Source: Domibacillus tundrae
GTDB lineage: Bacteria; Bacillota; Bacilli; Bacillales; Domibacillaceae
Direction: 5' to 3'
Assembly: GCF_000970675.1 (NCBI RefSeq)
Contig: NZ_LAJA01000009.1
Location: 1-37,071 of the forward strand
Length of the DNA: 37,071 bases
Shown here in pieces: positions 7,765-16,031 of this stretch. A program made the position numbers and the translations under genes. The first letter of the stretch is position 1. Each line of letters begins with the position of its first letter. A model generated the notes under the pieces. That model did not search any database and had not been told where the DNA came from. It saw only the letters and a list, made by a program, of their open reading frames with translations.

Positions 7765-8901
7765 ATGTACCGGCAGTTAAAGCAGGAACTGATTGACTAC
7801 AGCAAAGACATTGGCATTGATAAAATCGGATTCGCTGCGGCCGATCCATTTCTTGAGTTAAAACAAAAGTTGATCCAGCAACAGGAGTTGGGCTATGCGT
7901 CTGGCTTTGAAGAAAAAGATATTGATAAGCGGACGAACCTCGCTCTCTTACTTGATCAGCCGCGTTCGATTATTGCGATCGCGCTTGCCTACCCTTCAAA
8001 ACTTGAAGAGGCGCCGAAAGGGAAAAAAGGCGAGCGGCGCGGCTTGTTTTGCCGTGCTTCGTGGGGAGAAGATTATCACACCATTTTGCGAAAAAAGCTG
8101 CAGTTGCTGGAACAGTTTTTACAGGAAAAGCTGCCAGATGTTCAGTTTAAATCAATGGTGGACACAGGAGAGCTGTCGGATCGCGCCGTCGCTGAACGGG
8201 CAGGAATTGGCTGGAGTGCAAAAAACTGCGCCATTATTACGCCTGAATTCGGCTCATACGTGTACTTGGGGGAAATGCTGACTAATGTTCCATTTGAGCC
8301 GGATACGCCAATGGAAAGCCAGTGCGGAACATGTACAAAATGTATTGACGCATGTCCGACAAGTGCGCTTGTTCAAGGCGGCCAGCTAAATTCACAACGC
8401 TGCATTGCTTATTTAACGCAGACGAAAGATTTTTTACCGGAGCCGTTCCGTAAACATCTTGGAAACCGATTATATGGATGTGATACATGCCAGACAGTCT
8501 GCCCAGAAAATAAAGGAAAACACACACTGCGGCATGAAGAAATGATTCCGGAGAATGAGCAGGTAAAACCATTGCTTGAGCCGCTGCTGTCGATGAGCAA
8601 TAAAGAATTTAAAGAACGATTCGGCCGGATGTCAGGTTCTTGGCGGGGCAAAAAGCCGATTCAGCGAAACGCGATCATTGCATTGGCACACTTTAAAGAA
8701 GCGTCTTCTCTGCCAATTCTTGCGGATGTCCTGCGTGAAGACCCGCGTCCGGTTATAAGAGGAACCGCGGCGTATGCAATCGGTCAAATCGGCGGTGGGC
8801 AAGCGGAATCGCAATTAAATGAAGCACTGCTGAAGGAAAAAGAAGAAGCAGTGATTGAAGAGGTGAAAAAAGCACTGAAGTCGCTTCGTTCCGTGCTATA
8901 A
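7765..8901 (+). CDS. queG: Epoxyqueuosine reductase QueG
   Basis: A 378-residue QueG (B. subtilis YhbA), the cobalamin-dependent enzyme that reduces epoxyqueuosine to queuosine in tRNAs with GUN anticodons. Eight cysteines form two [4Fe-4S] clusters: C187, C190, C193, C197 (CGTCTKCIDACP), C213, C239, C242 and C246 (CDTCQTVCP). The conserved D133 lies in VDTGELSDRAVAERAGIGW. HEAT-like helical repeats make up the C-terminus from about residue 290. The ATG follows a GGAGGAGA site. trmL follows after 27 nt, so two tRNA wobble-position enzymes are probably co-transcribed. Confidence 0.97.
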   Translation: MYRQLKQELIDYSKDIGIDKIGFAAADPFLELKQKLIQQQELGYASGFEEKDIDKRTNLALLLDQPRSIIAIALAYPSKLEEAPKGKKGERRGLFCRASWGEDYHTILRKKLQLLEQFLQEKLPDVQFKSMVDTGELSDRAVAERAGIGWSAKNCAIITPEFGSYVYLGEMLTNVPFEPDTPMESQCGTCTKCIDACPTSALVQGGQLNSQRCIAYLTQTKDFLPEPFRKHLGNRLYGCDTCQTVCPENKGKHTLRHEEMIPENEQVKPLLEPLLSMSNKEFKERFGRMSGSWRGKKPIQRNAIIALAHFKEASSLPILADVLREDPRPVIRGTAAYAIGQIGGGQAESQLNEALLKEKEEAVIEEVKKALKSLRSVL

Positions 8902-8928
8902 TGATGTTTTGAAAAGGAGTGAAAGTTT

Positions 8929-9399
8929 GTGGCTGTTCATGTAGTGTTATATCAGCCGGAAATTCCGGCAAATACAGGAAATATCGCGCGAACATGCGCG
9001 GCGACGGGTGTTCCGCTTCATTTAATCCGGCCGCTCGGATTTTCAACAGATGATAAAATGCTCAAACGTGCGGGACTTGATTATTGGGAGTTCGTCGATA
9101 TTACGTATTACGATTCACTTGATGATTTTTTTGAGAAAAACAATGGCAACATGTATTATTTATCAAAGTTCGGTACGCAGGATCATGCGAAATTTGATTA
9201 CAGCGATACAGAACAGGATCATTATTTTATGTTTGGAAAAGAAACGACGGGATTGCCGAAAGAGTTAATTCAGGCTAATATTGACTGCTGCCTGCGCATT
9301 CCAATGAACGATCACGTCCGGTCGCTTAATTTATCCAATACAGCGGCTATTCTTGTATACGAAGCACTTCGCCAGCAAGGTTTTCCTGGGCTTCATTAA
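8929..9399 (+). CDS. trmL: tRNA (cytidine/uridine-34-2'-O)-methyltransferase TrmL
   Basis: A 156-residue SPOUT methyltransferase (B. subtilis CspR) that 2'-O-methylates the wobble base of tRNA-Leu species; a tRNA-Leu(CAA), a known substrate type, is encoded at 1748. Family signatures are the N-terminal YQPEIPANTGNIARTCAATG, FGKETTGLP near residue 104, and the knot segment IPMNDHVRSLNLSNTAAILVYEALRQ. The GTG start at 8929 is supported by AAAAGGAG about 10 nt upstream. It is the second gene after queG and ends in a strong bidirectional terminator. Confidence 0.97.
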   Translation: MAVHVVLYQPEIPANTGNIARTCAATGVPLHLIRPLGFSTDDKMLKRAGLDYWEFVDITYYDSLDDFFEKNNGNMYYLSKFGTQDHAKFDYSDTEQDHYFMFGKETTGLPKELIQANIDCCLRIPMNDHVRSLNLSNTAAILVYEALRQQGFPGLH

Positions 9400-9436
9400 A
9401 AAAGCTGTACCGGAATTTTTCGGTACAGCTTTTTTA
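9397..9436. terminator. Bidirectional terminator between trmL and the 29-aa gene
   Basis: A perfect 16-bp inverted repeat (9397-9412 with 9421-9436) that includes the trmL stop codon. T-runs are available on both strands, serving trmL and the convergent small gene. Confidence 0.92.
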
Positions 9437-9442
9437 TATTCA

Positions 9443-9532
9443 TCACTTTGTGCCTGGTTTGTCATCGTAGCCTGCTGCGAAAATCGCTGTTAAAAAAGCG
9501 ACACAGACAAAAAGAATGCCTAAAAGTCTCAT
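9443..9532 (-). CDS. 29-residue single-pass membrane peptide
   Basis: A short frame (start MRLLGILFVCVAFLTAIFAA) with a strong GGAAGGAGC site 9-13 nt before the ATG. Residues 3-20 form one hydrophobic segment, followed by a polar tail (GYDDKPGTK). It has its own terminator shared with trmL. The conserved-looking tail and good translation signals argue that it is real. Function unknown; it could be a small membrane regulator or an exported peptide. Confidence 0.65.
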   Translation of the reverse strand: MRLLGILFVCVAFLTAIFAAGYDDKPGTK

Positions 9533-9619
9533 GAAAATAAGCTCCTTCCTTTAACGTGGACGTATCAATCTTCATTTATTATAACGGAAACGATATCGAA
9601 TGTGAACGCTTCTTTTTCT

Positions 9620-9647
9620 CATAAATGTGTTCGTCCGCGCATAAAAT
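9620..9647 (+). promoter_or_regulatory. Possible SigE-type promoter of prkA
   Basis: CATAAAT (9620-9626) and CATAAAAT (9640-9647) with a 13-bp spacer resemble the SigE -35 and -10 elements (consensus -10 CATACAAT). prkA is SigE-dependent in B. subtilis. The match is partial. Confidence 0.35.
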
Positions 9648-9691
9648 CCGATAAATACGCCCATTAGAGTGCGGAGCGGAGGGAGCCATTT

Positions 9692-11575
9692 ATGACGATA
9701 CTCGATAAAATTCAAACATGCCGTGCCGAAGAAGACAAGCTGCGCTGGGAAGGAACATTCCGGGAGTATTTAGAGCTTGTGAAAGAGAAGCCGCACATTG
9801 CGATGCCAGCACATGCGCGTATATACAATATGATCCGTTCATTCGGCGTGACAGATGGCCATTATGACTTTTTCAGCCGCGAGCTTTTCGGCCTTGAAGA
9901 ACCGATTAAACGACTTGTTGAAGAGTATTTTCATCCGGCTGCAAAAAAGCTGGACGTACGGAAACGGATTTTACTGCTGATGGGACCGGTCGGGGGTGGG
10001 AAATCAACGATTGTCTCGATGTTAAAGCGCGGACTTGAGCAGTATACACGAACAGACGCCGGTGCAGTTTACGCGATTAAAAACTGCCAAATGGCGGAAG
10101 ATCCGCTTCATTTAATCCCTCGTGAACTGCGGGATGATTTTTTCGCAGAGTACGGCATTCGCATTGAAGGATCACTGTCGCCATTAAATGCGTACCGGAT
10201 TGAGCATGAATTTGACGGTCGAATTGAAGACGTGCCAGTTGAACGCATTTTCTTCTCGGAAGACCGACGGAGAGGAATCGGTACGTTCAGCCCGTCTGAT
10301 CCGAAATCTCAGGACATTGCCGATTTAACCGGCAGCATCGACTTTTCAACCATTGCGGAATTCGGTTCTGAGTCCGACCCGCGTGCCTACCGATTTGATG
10401 GTGAGCTGAATATTGCCAACCGCGGCTTGATGGAATTTCAGGAAATGCTGAAATGCGATGAGAAGTTTTTATGGCACCTTTTATCACTTACCCAGGAGGG
10501 GAATTTTAAAGCCGGCCGGTTTGCACTTATTTCAGCCGATGAAATGATTATTGCGCACACGAATGAAACAGAATACCGTTCATTTATTGCCGATAAAAAA
10601 AATGAAGCCCTTCATTCACGGATGATCGTCATGCCGGTTCCATACAACTTAAAAGTAACCGAAGAAGAAAAAATTTATGAAAAAATGATCCATGAAAGTG
10701 AGGCGGCGACGATTCATTTTGCGCCGCATACGTTTCGGACAGCTGCCATGTTCACCATTTTAACGCGCTTAAAAGAATCAAGCCGGGCAAATGTCGACCT
10801 CGTTATGAAAATGAAGCTTTATGACGGAGCAGTTGTAGAAGGGTTAACCAGTCTTGATGCTTCTGAACTGAAAAAAGAATATCCAGATGAAGGAATGGAC
10901 GGGATTGATCCGCGCTACGTGATGAACCGGATTTCTGCTGCCATCATTAAAAAAGGCACGAATTCGATTAATGCGCTTGATGTGCTTCGGGCATTAAAAG
11001 ACGGACTGGATTCACATCCATCCATTTCAAAAGAAATGCGGACGAAATATTTGCAGTTTATTTCCGAAGCGCGGAAGCAATATGATGAAACAGCAAAAAA
11101 AGAAGTGCAAAAAGCGTTTGTATATGCATATGAAGAATCTGCTCGAGCGCTTATGGATAATTATTTAGACAACGTAGAAGCGTATTGCAATAAAATGAAA
11201 TTAAATGATCCGCTGACGGGGGAAGAAATTAGCCCGGACGAGCGTCTCATGCGTTCAATTGAAGAACAAATCGGCGTATCCGAAAACGCCAAAAAAGCAT
11301 TCCGTGAAGAAATGCTCATTCGGATTTCCGCTTATGCTAGAAAAGGGAGAAAATTCGATTACCGAGAGCATGACCGGCTGCGGGATGCTATTCAAAAAAA
11401 GCTGTTTTCCGATTTAAAAGATGTCGTGAAAATTACAACGTCGTCTGTTACACCGGATGAACAGCAGATGAAAAAAATGAATGAAGTAATGGCCCGGCTT
11501 ATCGACGAGTGCGGCTATAACTCAGTTTCTGCCAATGAACTGCTCCGTTATGTCGGTGGACTTTTAAATCGATAA
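9692..11575 (+). CDS. prkA: PrkA family serine protein kinase / AAA+ ATPase
   Basis: A 627-residue PrkA, near the 631 of B. subtilis. The N-terminal AAA-type domain carries the Walker A motif GPVGGGKST (residues 98-106); the C-terminal third is the PrkA kinase-like domain. In B. subtilis PrkA acts in the mother cell during sporulation; family members have been reported as kinases or as AAA+ proteases, so the activity is left open. The ATG follows GGAGCGGAGGGAG. It is normally linked with yhbH and spoVR (YeaG-YeaH-YcgB in enterobacteria); both partners are in this window, yhbH 416 nt downstream and spoVR at 22 kb. Confidence 0.96.
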   Translation: MTILDKIQTCRAEEDKLRWEGTFREYLELVKEKPHIAMPAHARIYNMIRSFGVTDGHYDFFSRELFGLEEPIKRLVEEYFHPAAKKLDVRKRILLLMGPVGGGKSTIVSMLKRGLEQYTRTDAGAVYAIKNCQMAEDPLHLIPRELRDDFFAEYGIRIEGSLSPLNAYRIEHEFDGRIEDVPVERIFFSEDRRRGIGTFSPSDPKSQDIADLTGSIDFSTIAEFGSESDPRAYRFDGELNIANRGLMEFQEMLKCDEKFLWHLLSLTQEGNFKAGRFALISADEMIIAHTNETEYRSFIADKKNEALHSRMIVMPVPYNLKVTEEEKIYEKMIHESEAATIHFAPHTFRTAAMFTILTRLKESSRANVDLVMKMKLYDGAVVEGLTSLDASELKKEYPDEGMDGIDPRYVMNRISAAIIKKGTNSINALDVLRALKDGLDSHPSISKEMRTKYLQFISEARKQYDETAKKEVQKAFVYAYEESARALMDNYLDNVEAYCNKMKLNDPLTGEEISPDERLMRSIEEQIGVSENAKKAFREEMLIRISAYARKGRKFDYREHDRLRDAIQKKLFSDLKDVVKITTSSVTPDEQQMKKMNEVMARLIDECGYNSVSANELLRYVGGLLNR

Positions 11576-11582
11576 ATAAGGA

Positions 11583-11712
11583 AAGTGTAAGGCACCCACT
11601 TATTGGCGACCAGCATAAGATGAGCACTGGCGGAGGCGGCTTTTGCCTCCTCCAGCAGGGCTTGGCTTATGACTCAAGCCGATGGTTTCTGGAACTGGAC
11701 AACACTTCTTAT
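11583..11712 (+). ncRNA. Structured RNA-like element, copy 2 (after prkA)
   Basis: The same architecture as 120-236: P1 pairs 11601-11607 with 11678-11684, P2 pairs CATAAG (11614-11619) with CTTATG (11666-11671), and P3 is a long hairpin (11627-11630 with 11652-11655 and 11632-11637 with 11645-11650). The tail ctggaactggacaacac at 11689-11705 differs from copy 1 by one base. Helix sequences differ from copy 1 while pairing is kept. It could be the 3' UTR of prkA or an independent small RNA. No intrinsic terminator follows on the plus strand. Family not recognised. Confidence 0.5.
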
Positions 11713-11719
11713 CATTTAG

Positions 11720-11747
11720 AAAAACCCGGTTGCAGGCAGCCGGGTTA
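11720..11747 (-). terminator. Terminator of the 57-aa minus-strand gene
   Basis: AACCCGG (11723-11729) pairs with CCGGGTT (11740-11746), and on the minus strand the stem runs into TTTTT. It overlaps the stop codon of the small gene. Confidence 0.8.
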
Positions 11748-11918
11748 TTGCTTTCCATCCGTTGATTTATCATATTGTACAGGGTCAGGCTGACGATCGT
11801 GCTGCTCTAGTTCTTCGTTTGTTCGCTGGCGTTCCATTTGGCGGCCAAGGATTTCCATGTCTTCAAAGCTAGTGACCATAGAATTGACAGGCTCTACTTC
11901 GCGCTTTTTGAAATTCAT
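11745..11918 (-). CDS. 57-residue hypothetical protein
   Basis: A short frame starting MNFKKREVEPVNSMVTSF with a clear GAGAGGTGA site upstream of the ATG at 11918 and a terminator at its end. The protein is hydrophilic and charged (27 to 45 are mostly R, Q, E and H), probably helical and cytosolic. It lies between prkA and yhbH on the opposite strand. I do not recognise the family. Good translation signals and a dedicated terminator support it. Confidence 0.65.
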   Translation of the reverse strand: MNFKKREVEPVNSMVTSFEDMEILGRQMERQRTNEELEQHDRQPDPVQYDKSTDGKQ

Positions 11919-11991
11919 GATTAGTCACCTCTCGTTCGTTTCTTAATAGTATACCCTGTCTTAGCAAAATCAAACTGGGGGAGGAAAGGGA

Positions 11992-13125
11992 ATGAAGCCG
12001 TTTTATCATTTATCTGAAGAAGACTGGTCGCTGCACCGGAAAGGGTTTGATGACCAGGAGCGGCATCGCCAAAAAGTAAAAGAAGCGATCAAAAAAAATT
12101 TGGCGGATATGGTGACGGAAGAACAAATTATTATGTCGGATGGGAAGCGGACTGTAAAGCTGCCGATCCGATCGTTGCAAGAGTATAAAATCCGCTACTC
12201 GGATGAAAAGTCGGCACATACGGGGCAGGGAAAAGGAGAAGTTGGTGACGCAATCGCTCGTGCCGGTGATGACAAAAGTACAGCAGGACAGGGCAAAAAA
12301 GCCGGCAATCAGCGCGGAGAAGACTTTTATGAAGCGGAAGTGAGCATGGCAGAAATTGAAGACGCACTTTTTTCTGATCTGTCGCTTCCGAATTTAGCAG
12401 AAAAAGAAAAAGCAGAATCCATCATAACTGATTGGAAGATTAACGACATTCGCAAAACAGGAGTGACCGCACGCATCGATAAAAAGAAAACATTATTAGC
12501 AGCTTTTAAACGAAATTCACTCGGAGGGGAAACATCCTTTTTTCCTGTTCGTCCCGAAGACCGACGTTTTCGTGCCTTTACAGATGAAAAAACGCCACAG
12601 TCTAAAGCAGTTATTTTTGCCATGATGGATACGAGCGGCAGCATGGGACCGTTTGAGAAATATATTGCCCGCAGCTTTTTTTTCTGGATGACCCGGTTTT
12701 TACGAAAAAAATACGCGACTGTAGATATCGTTTTTATTGCGCATCACACAGAAGCATTACTCATGGAAGAAAATGATTTTTTTACAAAAGGAGAAAGCGG
12801 TGGGACCATTTGCTCTTCTGCTTATCGGCTTGTTCTGGAACTAATGGAAAAAAAATATTCGCCGAATCGTTATAATATTTATCCATTTCATTTTTCTGAT
12901 GGGGATAATCTTGCGTCGGACAACCTGCAATGTGTGGCGCTTCTTGAAAAAGTATTGCCGCACTGCCGTATGTTCGGCTACGGGGAAGTAAACCAATACA
13001 ACCGGACGACACCGCTTATGTCCGCTTTTCGAAAAGTGGAAAATCCATTGTTTAAATCGTATGTGATCCGGAAGAGAGAAGATGTTTATCCGGCGCTGTC
13101 TTATTTTTTTCATCGGGATGAATAA
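11992..13125 (+). CDS. yhbH: YhbH, sporulation protein with VWA-like domain (DUF444)
   Basis: A 377-residue member of the YhbH/YeaH family, linked to sporulation in Bacillus. The C-terminal half is von Willebrand factor A-like, with a metal-binding DTSGSM motif starting at D213. The N-terminal 110 residues are charged, including a low-complexity Gly/Lys/Gln stretch around 76-108. The ATG follows GGGGGAGGAAAGGG. With PrkA and SpoVR it forms a conserved functional trio of incompletely known mechanism. prkA precedes it on the same strand, but the RNA-like element and an opposing small gene lie between, so separate promoters are likely. Confidence 0.95.
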   Translation: MKPFYHLSEEDWSLHRKGFDDQERHRQKVKEAIKKNLADMVTEEQIIMSDGKRTVKLPIRSLQEYKIRYSDEKSAHTGQGKGEVGDAIARAGDDKSTAGQGKKAGNQRGEDFYEAEVSMAEIEDALFSDLSLPNLAEKEKAESIITDWKINDIRKTGVTARIDKKKTLLAAFKRNSLGGETSFFPVRPEDRRFRAFTDEKTPQSKAVIFAMMDTSGSMGPFEKYIARSFFFWMTRFLRKKYATVDIVFIAHHTEALLMEENDFFTKGESGGTICSSAYRLVLELMEKKYSPNRYNIYPFHFSDGDNLASDNLQCVALLEKVLPHCRMFGYGEVNQYNRTTPLMSAFRKVENPLFKSYVIRKREDVYPALSYFFHRDE

Positions 13126-13196
13126 ACATGTTTTGTTCCTTTCTTTAGCGGGCAAACTGAGTAAAGAGTAAATAACGTATGAGAGGGGAACAAAAC

Positions 13197-13793
13197 ATGG
13201 CTAAGTTAGCCATTATTTATTACAGCATGACCGGAACGAATTTAAAACTTGCGAACTGGGCGAAAGAAGCCGGTGAAGAAGCGGGAGCGGATGTAAAAGT
13301 ATTAAAAATACCGGAAACAGCCCCGTCATCGGTGGTTGAAGGAAATCCTGCGTGGAAAGCTCATGTAGAAGAAGCAAAAAGCATTCCAGAGGTCACGCTT
13401 GATGATTTGGAATGGGCAGACGCGATCATTTTCAGCGTCCCATCACGGTTCGGAAATGTGCCTGGACAATTCAAGCAATTTATTGATACGACAGGCGGTC
13501 TTTGGGCAAAAGGGAAGTTAGCCAATAAAGCGGTCAGCGCCATGTCATCTGCCCAAAATCCGCACGGCGGGCAGGAACAGACGATTTTGCAGCTGTATAC
13601 AACAATGTATCATTGGGGAGCGATCATTGCAGCGCCTGGTTACACCGATCCTGTTTTATTCGAAGCAGGAGGCAATCCATATGGCACGAGCGTAACGGTT
13701 GGAGAAAACGGCATGAAAGAAAACGTAGAAGCAGCTGTTAAGCACCAGGCAAAACGCACCGTATCGATTGCGAAAGCATTGTCTCATCTATAA
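13197..13793 (+). CDS. WrbA-type NAD(P)H:quinone oxidoreductase
   Basis: A 198-residue flavodoxin-like protein. The phosphate loop binding FMN is YYSMTGTN near residue 8. Family signatures are SVPSRFGNVPGQFKQFID near 80, the AMSSAQNPHGGQEQTIL segment, and YHWGAIIAAPGY. It would reduce quinones by two electrons in the cytoplasm and protect against redox cycling. The ATG at 13197 is chosen because GAGGGGA lies 8-9 nt upstream; an upstream in-frame ATG at 13179 has no such site. Confidence 0.93.
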   Translation: MAKLAIIYYSMTGTNLKLANWAKEAGEEAGADVKVLKIPETAPSSVVEGNPAWKAHVEEAKSIPEVTLDDLEWADAIIFSVPSRFGNVPGQFKQFIDTTGGLWAKGKLANKAVSAMSSAQNPHGGQEQTILQLYTTMYHWGAIIAAPGYTDPVLFEAGGNPYGTSVTVGENGMKENVEAAVKHQAKRTVSIAKALSHL

Positions 13794-13796
13794 AAG

Positions 13797-13833
13797 AGAA
13801 AAAATCTGCCCCGATGACCAGGGCGGATTTTTT
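13797..13833. terminator. Bidirectional terminator between the WrbA-type and purine permease genes
   Basis: A-run, AATCTGCCC, 9-nt loop, GGGCGGATT and T-run form a stem with flanks suited to termination on both strands between the convergent genes. Confidence 0.88.
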
Positions 13834-15133
13834 AATGGGGTAAAAAGGCAAGCTGATAAAAGAATAAGACCGCAAAAATGTACACGAGCGGATGGACTTC
13901 CTTATAGCGGCCGCGTGCCATTTTCACAAGCGGGTAAGATACGAATCCGAGCGCAATACCGGTTGCAATGCTTGAGGTCAGCGGCATGCTTAAAATAATC
14001 AAAAAAGCCGGGAAGGCTTCATCAAGCTCATTCCAGTTAATTTTTGCGACGCTTTCCATCATGAGGCAGCCGACAATAATGAGTGCTGGTGCCGTAATCG
14101 CAGAAATTCCCGAGACAGCAGAGACAAGCGGACCAAAGAAAGCAGCAAGAATAAATAAAACAGCAACGGTCACAGCCGTTAAGCCTGTTCGTCCGCCGGC
14201 AGCAACGCCAGTCGACGATTCAATGTATGCACTCGTCGGGCTTGTGCCTGTCATGGCGCCGACAGACGTTGCAACGGAGTCAGCAAGAAGCGCGTGACGC
14301 GCCCGTGGCATTGTATTGCCTTTCATTAAACCGGCTTGCTGGGCTACGCCGATCATCGTGCCGGTCGTGTCAAAAATGGTGACAAGCAAAAATGAAAATA
14401 CAACCGCATATAGTCCGTGCCCAACGACATCGCCAAATGCAGAAATCGGATTAAAGGCAATTAATCCTTCCGGCATAGAGGGAGCACCGATTAACCCGTC
14501 ATTAAATGAAAGCTGGCCAGTGAAAAAGGCGACAAGACCGGTAGTAATCATCCCGATAAACAGAGCGCCGTTTACACCGCGAACCATTAAAATAATCGTG
14601 ATGGCAAGGCCGAACAAAGCAAGCAGCGCGGACGGACTGTGCAAGTCGCCGAGCTTGACGAGGTTGTTTTCATCCGCAGCAATAATACCGGTTAGCCGAA
14701 GTCCGATGAATGCGATAAACAAGCCGATACCGGCAGAAATGCCGTGCTTTAAATTCGTGGGTATCGCTTCAATCAATTTTTCACGGAGCGGTGTCAGCGA
14801 TAAAAGAACAAATAAAATTCCGGAAATAAAAACAGCCGCAAACGCCGTTTCATACGTGATGCCGCCATGTGAGCCGACAACAGAGTACGCAAAGTACGCA
14901 TTCATTCCCATTCCGGGCGCAATCGCGATCGGATAGTTGGCGAATAAGCCCATCCAAAGTGTGCCCACAACTGCAGCGATAATGGTCGCTGTAAAGACTT
15001 GTTCGAATGGTACGCCGGCATCTTGTAAAATAAGCGGATTGACCACCACGATGTACACCATCGTTAAAAACGTTGTCAAGCCGGCAAGCAGTTCCGTTTT
15101 GACGGTCGTTCCGTGTTCAGTTAGTTTGAACAT
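13832..15133 (-). CDS. pbuO: Guanine/hypoxanthine permease (NCS2, PbuO/AzgA-like)
   Basis: A 433-residue polytopic membrane protein with about 12-14 hydrophobic segments. The AzgA-type signatures are NYPIAIAPGMGMNAYFAY, FDTTGTMIGVA, GTSPTSAYIESSTGVAAGGRTGL and a final SSIATGIALGF. It resembles B. subtilis YtiP (PbuO) more than PbuG in its N-terminal VFTATIIAAVVGTLWMGL section, and would import guanine and hypoxanthine by proton symport. The ATG at 15133 is chosen because GGGGGA lies 8 nt upstream; the longer frame to 15217 is polar and has no site. I see no purine riboswitch upstream. The choice of paralogue name is inference. Confidence 0.9.
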   Translation of the reverse strand: MFKLTEHGTTVKTELLAGLTTFLTMVYIVVVNPLILQDAGVPFEQVFTATIIAAVVGTLWMGLFANYPIAIAPGMGMNAYFAYSVVGSHGGITYETAFAAVFISGILFVLLSLTPLREKLIEAIPTNLKHGISAGIGLFIAFIGLRLTGIIAADENNLVKLGDLHSPSALLALFGLAITIILMVRGVNGALFIGMITTGLVAFFTGQLSFNDGLIGAPSMPEGLIAFNPISAFGDVVGHGLYAVVFSFLLVTIFDTTGTMIGVAQQAGLMKGNTMPRARHALLADSVATSVGAMTGTSPTSAYIESSTGVAAGGRTGLTAVTVAVLFILAAFFGPLVSAVSGISAITAPALIIVGCLMMESVAKINWNELDEAFPAFLIILSMPLTSSIATGIALGFVSYPLVKMARGRYKEVHPLVYIFAVLFFYQLAFLPH

Positions 15134-15214
15134 TCTTCCATTCCCCCACAAAACAATCATTAAAAATCCAAAATTAATACTAGACGTTTTCGGCAAGTGA
15201 TGCAAGGGGCAATT

Positions 15215-15247
15215 CAAAAAGCCGCCTCGATTACGAAGCGGCTTTTT
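15215..15247 (-). terminator. Terminator after the nitroreductase gene
   Basis: AAAAAGCCGC and GCGGCTTTTT with a small inner TCG/CGA pairing form an intrinsic terminator on the minus strand, ahead of the purine permease gene. Confidence 0.85.
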
Positions 15248-15252
15248 AAAGC

Positions 15253-15864
15253 TTATTTTGCATACGTGACTAACGTTTCAATTGGGAGACGGTCAGTTGG
15301 ACGGCCGTCTTGAAGCTTTTTACCGATCGTAATGAGCATCGTTGGCAAATAGCGTTTTGACACGTTAAATTCGTCAGCTAAACCGGAAGCGTTAAAGCCG
15401 CCCATTGGGCAAGTATCATACCCTTTCGCACGTGCCGCGAGCATAAATTGCATCGCTGCGAGCGATGAGTTTAAAATAGCTCCATCACGTGGATATTCAG
15501 CCCGTTTGTAGGCGCCATTAATCTGTCCGGCTAAAATTTCTTTCAATTCCGGTGTGATTTCGTTCGTTTCCACCTGCGGATCAAAAACAGGGTCAATGTT
15601 TAAATTCGCTTCTAAATCCCCTAATATGCAAATAACAGCTGAAGCATCGGCAATTTGCTGCTGATTATACGCGATTGGCAGCAATTTTTTCTGGACTTCT
15701 TTCCCATGAAAAACAAGGAAGTGCCATTGCTGCAAATTCCAGGCAGATGGCGCGCGTCCGGCCATTTCGAGCAGTTCCGTTAATTCTTCTTGCGATATGT
15801 GAGCGTTCGGATCGTATACTTTGACCGAACGGCGGCTTAAAGTCACATCAAAAAAATCAGACAT
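15253..15864 (-). CDS. yodC: FMN-dependent NAD(P)H nitroreductase (YodC-like)
   Basis: A 203-residue nitroreductase-family protein. The N-terminal SRRSVKVYD and APSAWNLQQWHF segments bind FMN, followed by AYNQQQIADASAV and a C-terminal RAKGYDTCPMGGF. The whole length aligns by eye with B. subtilis YodC, which detoxifies quinones and nitroaromatics. The ATG follows AGGAGG. Upstream (15924-15938) a small inverted repeat ATTAC-5 nt-GTAAT may be an operator; it does not match the YodB site I know. A WrbA-type quinone reductase lies nearby. Confidence 0.9.
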   Translation of the reverse strand: MSDFFDVTLSRRSVKVYDPNAHISQEELTELLEMAGRAPSAWNLQQWHFLVFHGKEVQKKLLPIAYNQQQIADASAVICILGDLEANLNIDPVFDPQVETNEITPELKEILAGQINGAYKRAEYPRDGAILNSSLAAMQFMLAARAKGYDTCPMGGFNASGLADEFNVSKRYLPTMLITIGKKLQDGRPTDRLPIETLVTYAK

Positions 15865-16000
15865 AAAACAAATCCTCCTAAATTTTCATTTCCCATGACA
15901 TAATTGGGAAAAATCGTTCATTAATTACTTTTCGTAATCACTATCGTTTCTCACTTTAATCAATATTCGTTTATTCGTCAAGAAATTAGCTTTCTCGACA

Positions 16001-16031
16001 AAAAAAGCTGAATCCGTGTGGATTCAGCTTA
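16001..16031 (-). terminator. Terminator after pit
   Basis: AAGCTGAATCC and GGATTCAGCTT form a perfect 11-bp stem with a GTGT loop; on the minus strand it runs into a T-run at 16001-16006. It overlaps the pit stop codon. Confidence 0.9.

Noticed and set aside
14316-15200. Long plus-strand frames opposite the purine permease gene
   Set aside because: Antisense to a well-supported membrane protein; proline/serine-rich shadow composition.
15134-15210. Purine riboswitch before the guanine/hypoxanthine permease gene
   Set aside because: The conserved purine-aptamer loops are not present in this short leader.
15924-15938. Possible YodB or MhqR operator before the nitroreductase gene
   Set aside because: Only a 5-bp inverted repeat, which does not match the known YodB or MhqR sites; mentioned in the gene entry only.
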